A stretch of DNA of 64,000 nucleotides, taken from NCBI GenBank assembly GCA_002353285.1, contig DEJJ01000029.1, positions 1-64,000 on the forward strand, read 5' to 3'. The position numbers and the translations under genes were made by a program. Of the stretch, positions 59,425 to 64,000 are shown one piece after another. This DNA comes from Porphyromonadaceae bacterium UBA2751 (GTDB taxonomy: Bacteria > Bacteroidota > Bacteroidia > Bacteroidales > Muribaculaceae). The notes under the pieces were generated by a model. The model saw only the letters and a program-made list of their open reading frames with translations, was not told where the DNA came from and made no database searches. Positions within the stretch are counted from its first letter, which is position 1. The number at the start of each line of letters is the position of its first letter.

Positions 59425-60171
59425 ATGGACACCATCTTCGGACTTCACGCCATCATCGAGGCCATCGAGGCCGGTAAAACCATCGACAAGCTCCTGCTCA
59501 AGAAAGACCTGAGCGGCGACCTGGCACGCCACCTCATCAACCTGGCACGCGAGCGCAACATCATCATCCAGCGAGTACCCATCGAGAAGCTCAACCGCAT
59601 CACGCGCAAGAACCATCAGGGAGCAATCGCCATGCTCGCAGCTGTCACCTACTACCACGTCGATCAAGTGCTGCCTGCCGCATTCGACGAGGGCATGAAT
59701 CCCTTCTTCGTCGTGCTCGACGGCGTGACCGACGTCCGCAACTTCGGAGCCATAGCACGCACATGCGACTGTGCCGGTGTCACAGCTATTGTCATCCCCG
59801 AGAAGGGCAGCGTCAGCGTCAATGGCGACGCAATCAAGACCTCAGCAGGAGCACTCAACTACATCCCTGTCTGCCGCGAGCCAAGCCTCACCGAGGCCAT
59901 CACCTATCTCAAGCAGAGCGGATGCCGCATCATCGGCACCAGCGACAAGAACTCCGTGGGCTACACCCACTGCGACTACACTGGACCAGTAGCCCTCATC
60001 CTTGGCTCCGAGGGCAACGGCATGTCACGCGACGTCATGCAGCTGTGCGACACACTCGTGGCCATCCCCGAGTTCGGAAACATCAATTCACTCAACGTCT
60101 CAGTGGCTGGCGGCATCATGATGTACGAAGTAGTGCGCCAGCGCCTCGCCGACGGCCAGGGCGTACGATAA
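59425..60171 (+). CDS. rlmB: 23S rRNA (guanosine-2'-O-)-methyltransferase RlmB (SPOUT/TrmH family)
   Basis: SAM-dependent 2'-O-methyltransferase. The first ~75 residues form the substrate-binding domain (FGLHAIIEAIEAG; NHQGAIAML). The SPOUT domain has the three motifs: LDGVTDVRNFGAIARTC (motif 1, with the catalytic Arg), ALILGSEGNGMS (motif 2) and FGNINSLNVSVAGGIMMYE (motif 3). RlmB versus another TrmH-like RNA target cannot be separated with certainty. Confidence 0.9.
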   Translation: MDTIFGLHAIIEAIEAGKTIDKLLLKKDLSGDLARHLINLARERNIIIQRVPIEKLNRITRKNHQGAIAMLAAVTYYHVDQVLPAAFDEGMNPFFVVLDGVTDVRNFGAIARTCDCAGVTAIVIPEKGSVSVNGDAIKTSAGALNYIPVCREPSLTEAITYLKQSGCRIIGTSDKNSVGYTHCDYTGPVALILGSEGNGMSRDVMQLCDTLVAIPEFGNINSLNVSVAGGIMMYEVVRQRLADGQGVR

Positions 60172-60277
60172 TTTCACCATGACAAAGGGTCCATACTGAT
60201 GAAAAGAAAGCCGCCAGTTCACATAGAAAAAACCGACGGCTAAAGAAGAAAGTAACGTATAGTAGTAGTAAGTTAGT

Positions 60278-60802
60278 TTAGCGCATAGGAGTAATCGATT
60301 CAAACGAATTATCGTCATAGAAAATCATGATATTCACAATCTGGCGCTGACCGCCAGCCGCGGGTTGACCACCACGATTCACATTCCTGGCTATGCTCTG
60401 CAACGCATCGTTCAGCGCAGCAGCTCCACTGTTCGACGGTGACGTGTTGCCTTCACTGAAGCTTATCGTGCGTTGGCTGCGAGCCACCTGTGAGCCCGCC
60501 ACGCCACCAGCCATCATGCCAGCATCGTGTGGAGTTTTGGACAAGTTTTGCACTTCACGATTTTCAGCCAAACTGGAGCCATGAGAAACCAACATTTCGC
60601 CGTCGCCAAACATTAGCCACATAATATTCAACGAAGGATACGCCGCATGTATCTTCGAGATCACCTCATCGCTCACCTTCTTGTTGCGCCCATTCAGCAA
60701 CTGCGACAACGTCGGGCGAGGTATCTCGCACGTGTCGGCAAACTGCGAATTGCTGATGCCGTTTTGCTCCAAAAACACTTTTAAGCGCGAAATTATGTCC
60801 AT
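60278..60802 (-). CDS. XRE-type helix-turn-helix protein with Gly/Ala-rich tail
   Basis: A 174-residue DNA-binding protein. The HTH (about 5-60) reads SNSQFADTCEIPRPTLSQLL and NKKVSDEVISKI. It is followed by a Gly/Ala/Ser-rich linker (about 85-150) and a short hydrophobic, conserved-looking end (IVNIMIFYDDNSFESI). The ATG at 60802 follows an excellent promoter; the longer open frame overlaps the -7 element. Many Bacteroidetes carry such proteins near cell-envelope or stress genes; target unknown. Confidence 0.8.
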   Translation of the reverse strand: MDIISRLKVFLEQNGISNSQFADTCEIPRPTLSQLLNGRNKKVSDEVISKIHAAYPSLNIMWLMFGDGEMLVSHGSSLAENREVQNLSKTPHDAGMMAGGVAGSQVARSQRTISFSEGNTSPSNSGAAALNDALQSIARNVNRGGQPAAGGQRQIVNIMIFYDDNSFESITPMR

Positions 60803-60834
60803 AATGCGATTAACATTTACAAATTTTTCGTTTG

Positions 60835-60866
60835 CAAATTTAGAACATACTGTTGAAAAAAACAAA
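60835..60866 (-). promoter_or_regulatory. Promoter of the XRE-type gene
   Basis: On the minus strand TTTG (60863-60866), 20 bp spacer, TAAATTTG (60835-60842): a complete consensus match. Confidence 0.7.
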
Positions 60867-60886
60867 TTTTTAATCAGAAATCTCAA

Positions 60887-61865
60887 AATTTACATTTTAA
60901 ATTCTTGAAAACACAGTTCTGAATCCTAATTTCACACACAATGCAATTTAGTTAAACTAAAAGTTTATAGTTAATACCACATTTCGTTATATATCACCAC
61001 ATTTAGTATCACAAAATCACCCAAACCACCAGCAATCGAGCCTCAAAGCCACAAAACGTCAACAATCACCCCATTTTGTGATGGCTAAAATTCTGATTCC
61101 CACCATAATATAGCGATTGCAAACAATTGTTAATTCGCAATTTATTTGGATTTGCAAACTTTAAAAATGCAAATTGCCAAAACCACATCATCGCCCGAGC
61201 GCAAAATTTCGATTTCCCAGGGCAAAATTCGCAGTTCACGATTGCAAAGCGCACCCCATCCAGGCCTGTTCCGTTTGGTAAACAAGCGATGGTAATCTTA
61301 CCATTTTGATGCTAAATCCAAATTCTTGGGCAAAAAATCCACCTCGCCCCACCCAGCCAGCGAATATTTCATTCTCAAGGACTTAAAATCACGTTAATTT
61401 CACCCCACAATCACCCCAAATCACCGATTATCAGTAGCTTTTGAGCACAACACCCCATCAGCCACTTTTTCCCGAAAAAACGCCCCAAAAAGCACAAATT
61501 CCACCCATTTTCCGCACTAAAACACCCCTTCGAGCCATTACCATCGCCCTCTTTCACGCCATTTCAGCACCCTCAGGGCCAATCATCACCCCACGTCAGC
61601 ATTTTTCTGGCCTCCATCCCCCCCCCTCCCATCCATCATGCGGCGCATTCCAAGTGTCGCAAGAAAGGCACACCATCATCTCATCACAACCAGCCATCAC
61701 CCAGCCTCAAGCCACCGCCCTATCCCACCCCACAATTTTTAAGCCCACACATCGCAACGCTCAAAAATATCCAATTCTCACGAAGATAAAAAAATTAGGA
61801 GACCACCCAAAATACGACTTTTGGACCAGTCCCCAACCATGCGTTCACAACCACTTTTCTCCCTG
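60887..61865. other. Long noncoding region with strong C-over-G bias
   Basis: No gene is supported. From about 61000 the plus strand becomes rich in C and A and poor in G. Open frames here are Pro/His/Thr-rich by composition alone. A C9 run lies at 61618-61626. A 7-bp inverted repeat TTTAGTT/AACTAAA (60947-60961) and paired ACCACATTT motifs near 60977 and 60999 are the only other structure I see. Confidence 0.55.
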
Positions 61866-62468
61866 TCACGACTCGTCGTCACGAGCACCCATCACGCTGT
61901 AGTGAACACCACCGCGCTTGCCGCACTCGTAGCCCACAGGGCTCCGGCCATCAATCACAAGGTCGCGAGCAAACATTGGCTCGCCCTCGATAATCACACC
62001 GCAATAAAAAGTGTTGCCAGGCTGCAGCCGGGTGCGCTCCGAGCTCTCCACCACAAACTGCTCATTACCCAAATATCTTATCACGCACACACGCCCAGGC
62101 TGCCATGTGAGCTGCACGCGATCGTTCACCTTAAGATCAACCCCCGGGCGCAGCCACTCACCCAGCACAGGGCGGCTCGAGTCGCCAGCATCGCCATCAC
62201 CATGCGACTGCACAAAGTGAGCATAGTTGCCGTAGCCCACAAACCGCGCCAGCACGTCGAGCGTGTGAAGCCGAGGACGCACTTCACTCGACACGTAACC
62301 CCAGCAGCGCTTTAGCGTTGTCACGCTCACGCCCTCACCCATCTGCAACAGCTGGCCATTCAGCCATTCAAAGTCGCGAGGCGACAGCATCTGCCGGCCA
62401 CACATCTTCTCCACCTGCTCCAGCAGGCCACCAATAATCTCCTGGTTGTAATATTTCTCTGCTTTCAT
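61866..62468 (-). CDS. Putative DNA-binding protein with Bacteroidetes TLKRxWGY-type N-terminal domain
   Basis: A 200-residue protein. The N-terminal ~80 residues have the pattern LSPRDFEWLNGQLLQ, VTTLKRCWGYV, RLHTLDVLARFVGYGNY, which I know from Bacteroidetes regulatory proteins and which looks like a helix-turn-helix. The C-terminal ~90 residues (NDRVQLTWQPGRVCVIRYLG, then FVVESSERTRLQPGNTF) look beta-rich and are unfamiliar. The ATG at 62468 is only about 15 bp downstream of a -7 element TAATTTTG (62483-62490); a second candidate, TAAATTTG (62473-62480), would make the message leaderless. Function unknown. Confidence 0.7.
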   Translation of the reverse strand: MKAEKYYNQEIIGGLLEQVEKMCGRQMLSPRDFEWLNGQLLQMGEGVSVTTLKRCWGYVSSEVRPRLHTLDVLARFVGYGNYAHFVQSHGDGDAGDSSRPVLGEWLRPGVDLKVNDRVQLTWQPGRVCVIRYLGNEQFVVESSERTRLQPGNTFYCGVIIEGEPMFARDLVIDGRSPVGYECGKRGGVHYSVMGARDDES

Positions 62469-62921
62469 GCCACAAATTTAAACAAAATTACACCACTACA
62501 CAACAAAATCCGCCGCCGCAACACAAAAAAATCAGCCCAAAATGCAAATGAACCAAAATGAACAGACAATGAACCAAAATGAACACAACAATTTGATACT
62601 CAGACTATTGCAAATCCAAAAAACATATTATAACTTTGCAATCGAGATTTACACCAATTTAAAACCAAAACAATGCCACTGGCCACCAAAATACAACCTT
62701 TCCGCCCAATGTGTCACACTAACACATTGAGCCACAGCATTTTACCCCCCCCCATTTTGGCCCAAGGCATTTAATCCCCCTCACCAATCCCCATCCCCCA
62801 CAAAGCACAGCCCACCCTAATGGCGGCCTGTGCCAACCCAGCTTACACCTATATTATATATAAACACAAAAGGACCAAGCCGAAAATCCTAAAAAAGAGT
62901 AGGCAAATTAATTCTATAACA
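62469..62921. other. Intergenic leader region upstream of the channel-like gene
   Basis: Holds a 21-bp tandem duplication (62548-62589, unit begins ATGAACCAAAATGAACA), a good rightward promoter (62608-62638), a possible 33-codon ORF (62673-62774), a hairpin (62707-62729) and a C9 run (62745-62753). Otherwise A/C-rich noncoding DNA. Confidence 0.5.
62608..62638 (+). promoter_or_regulatory. Rightward promoter, probably for the channel-like gene
   Basis: TTG (62608-62610), 20 bp spacer, TAACTTTG (62631-62638). It would produce a leader of about 275 nt to the ATG at 62922. Confidence 0.55.
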
Positions 62922-64000
62922 ATGAAAAAAGAAAGCAAGAGACAAAACTCCTTTAAGCTATTTTGGAACGCAATTAAAGGTAGCGGACGCGATATCTGGA
63001 CGTCGCTACAAGTTATATTAGCGATAACTATTGCCCTGGCAGTTGTGTTCTATTTTTGTGAACACAGTGCTCAACCCGAAGAGTATGGCTTCTTTCAATC
63101 AATATGGTGGGCAGTTTTGCGCTATATTGGTGATCCTGGGAAGTTTGCTCAGGTGGCTCCAGTCACACTTGGCGGTCGCATAATCGCTATGCTAATTGGC
63201 ATCCTGGGCATTTTGATTTTTGCTATTCCCGCTGGTGTTATTGGCGCACGTTTTCGCAAAGCAATTGATGATGACAAGCGCAAAAGTGAACTTGAAGACT
63301 ATCGCAAGAGAATGACAAAGTCGTTCCGTCGTGGGAGTGATAAAACTTTGCGCACTTATCTTGATTCGTTGCCTGACAAAGGTGGTGAAAAATTCAAGAA
63401 ACTCAATTTTGTTCCACGTGTGAAATATGTATCCACATTGCAGGTTAATCAAGGAATGGATATTAAAGACATAATGGATACGTGCTCTAAGTTCAACGAA
63501 TTCCGTTTAAAGAATCAAGCATCTGTGTTTTCAATGGAAGAAAATCCTACAGATCGTTTCCTTGTTGAGAATTTTCCTTTAAATCGCAAATATGGATGCT
63601 GTATCAATCGTGGTTCAAAAGTTACGATTTTTTCCACAAGTAGCAGCACCGAAGTTGGTAGTGGTTGGTTCTCCTATTATTTAGCAAAATTTGGAGGATT
63701 CAATTACATTAGTAAAGATATTGATGCTGATCCTGACGAACTTGATTCATTCTTCAATCTTTCGGATGAACCATTATGTGATAAAAAGAAAAAATCAGAA
63801 TGGGAGGAAATGGGCAAGAAAATATATGAGAAAAGTATTGCTCAAGGTGGATTCAATGTTCTCACAAGTTATGATGATGCTATAAAATTATTGGATAAGA
63901 AAATTGCAGCAAGAGAGGAGTTTTTTGTTGATTGTGAAAAATTGTTGAAAGATGAGGGCTCGTGGCTGATTTTGTTCAATGACATAATAAAGAATAGTGA
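62922..64000 (+). CDS. Two-transmembrane K+-channel-like protein with atypical filter, partial
   Basis: The frame is open from the ATG at 62922 to the end of the window (359 codons, 3' end missing). Residues about 28-46 form a first membrane helix. A pore-helix-like FFQSIWWAVLRYIGDPGKF (57-75) and a second helix (about 86-110: GGRIIAMLIGILGILIFAIPAGVIG) match the P-loop and inner-helix pattern of K+ channels. The TVGYG filter is absent; IGDPG stands in its place, reminiscent of CASTOR/POLLUX-type channels. The soluble part (from about 115) has a charged segment and a possible alpha/beta domain (VTIFSTSSSTEVGSGWFSYY) that I cannot assign. Lower GC than its neighbours. Ion specificity unknown. 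Confidence 0.7.
   Translation, partial: MKKESKRQNSFKLFWNAIKGSGRDIWTSLQVILAITIALAVVFYFCEHSAQPEEYGFFQSIWWAVLRYIGDPGKFAQVAPVTLGGRIIAMLIGILGILIFAIPAGVIGARFRKAIDDDKRKSELEDYRKRMTKSFRRGSDKTLRTYLDSLPDKGGEKFKKLNFVPRVKYVSTLQVNQGMDIKDIMDTCSKFNEFRLKNQASVFSMEENPTDRFLVENFPLNRKYGCCINRGSKVTIFSTSSSTEVGSGWFSYYLAKFGGFNYISKDIDADPDELDSFFNLSDEPLCDKKKKSEWEEMGKKIYEKSIAQGGFNVLTSYDDAIKLLDKKIAAREEFFVDCEKLLKDEGSWLILFNDIIKNS

Noticed and set aside
61441..61902. 153-residue Pro/Thr/His-rich open frame
   Set aside because: Composition follows the C/A-rich, G-poor DNA; no start signal, and it overlaps the end of a better-supported gene.
62542..62730. Asn/Gln/Glu-repeat small open frame
   Set aside because: The repeat comes from a 21-bp duplication, and the main promoter (62608-62638) lies inside the frame.

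Overview
The window looks like a chromosome segment of a Bacteroidales bacterium, probably of the Muribaculaceae/Prevotellaceae kind; the genus cannot be fixed from sequence alone. The reasons are the gene set (KorAB, DUF4494, DUF4835, DUF5686, LptD-like protein, RibBA, GH57/GT4/GH133 glycogen genes, many outer-membrane beta-barrels) and the promoters. Most genes are preceded by the Bacteroidetes -7 element TAnnTTTG, sometimes with a TTTG/TTG -33 element 18-21 bp upstream, and Shine-Dalgarno sequences are mostly absent. The core is near 50% GC. Two stretches (about 39.8-42.7 kb and 45.5-52.7 kb) and the last gene are visibly more AT-rich.

Layout. 0.3-3.2 kb: korAB. 3.3-7.4 kb: dprA and a thioesterase, divergent from mutS2. 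7.6-14.6 kb (minus strand): an envelope cluster of an LptD-like protein, ribBA, an LptF/LptG-type permease and a CpsB-type phosphatase. 14.8-26.3 kb: a secreted putative cysteine hydrolase with an acyl-ACP thioesterase, yigZ, DUF4494, yggS, an MFS sugar transporter, transketolase, a highly expressed OmpA-type protein, a MATE pump and patB. 26.4-31.7 kb (minus strand): a glycogen/alpha-glucan operon (GH133, GT4, GH57, small esterase). 31.7-32.4 kb: a noncoding gap with a 9-bp tandem repeat. 32.4-38.6 kb: rlmD, a DUF5686 outer-membrane protein and an M13 metallopeptidase. 38.7-45.3 kb: a regulatory island with a PAS-LuxR regulator, a membrane-anchored winged-helix regulator and two outer-membrane barrels. 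45.6-52.7 kb: accessory genes, including a YhcG/DUF1016 nuclease and an ECF sigma/anti-sigma/barrel cluster. 52.8 kb: tRNA-Ser(UGA). 53.1-60.2 kb: a housekeeping block of dnaN, exonuclease, coaBC, DUF4835, recN and rlmB. 60.3-64 kb: two small DNA-binding proteins in C-rich noncoding DNA, then a K+-channel-like gene running off the end.

Most notable observations. (1) 46.86-52.80 kb is bracketed by a 19-bp direct repeat of the tRNA-Ser 3' end and by related CGTCCCTATA motifs, as expected for an integrated element that has lost, or never carried, an integrase. (2) Two copies of a regulatory module, each with two operators sharing the core CACCCTWWAGTGTG, lie beside the LuxR-type gene and in front of one barrel gene. 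(3) A membrane-spanning winged-helix regulator sits just upstream of three exact-period 11-bp repeats in front of another barrel gene. (4) The last gene has a K+-channel-like pore without the usual TVGYG filter, joined to a soluble domain I cannot assign. All functional claims are inferences from sequence reading; no searches were run.
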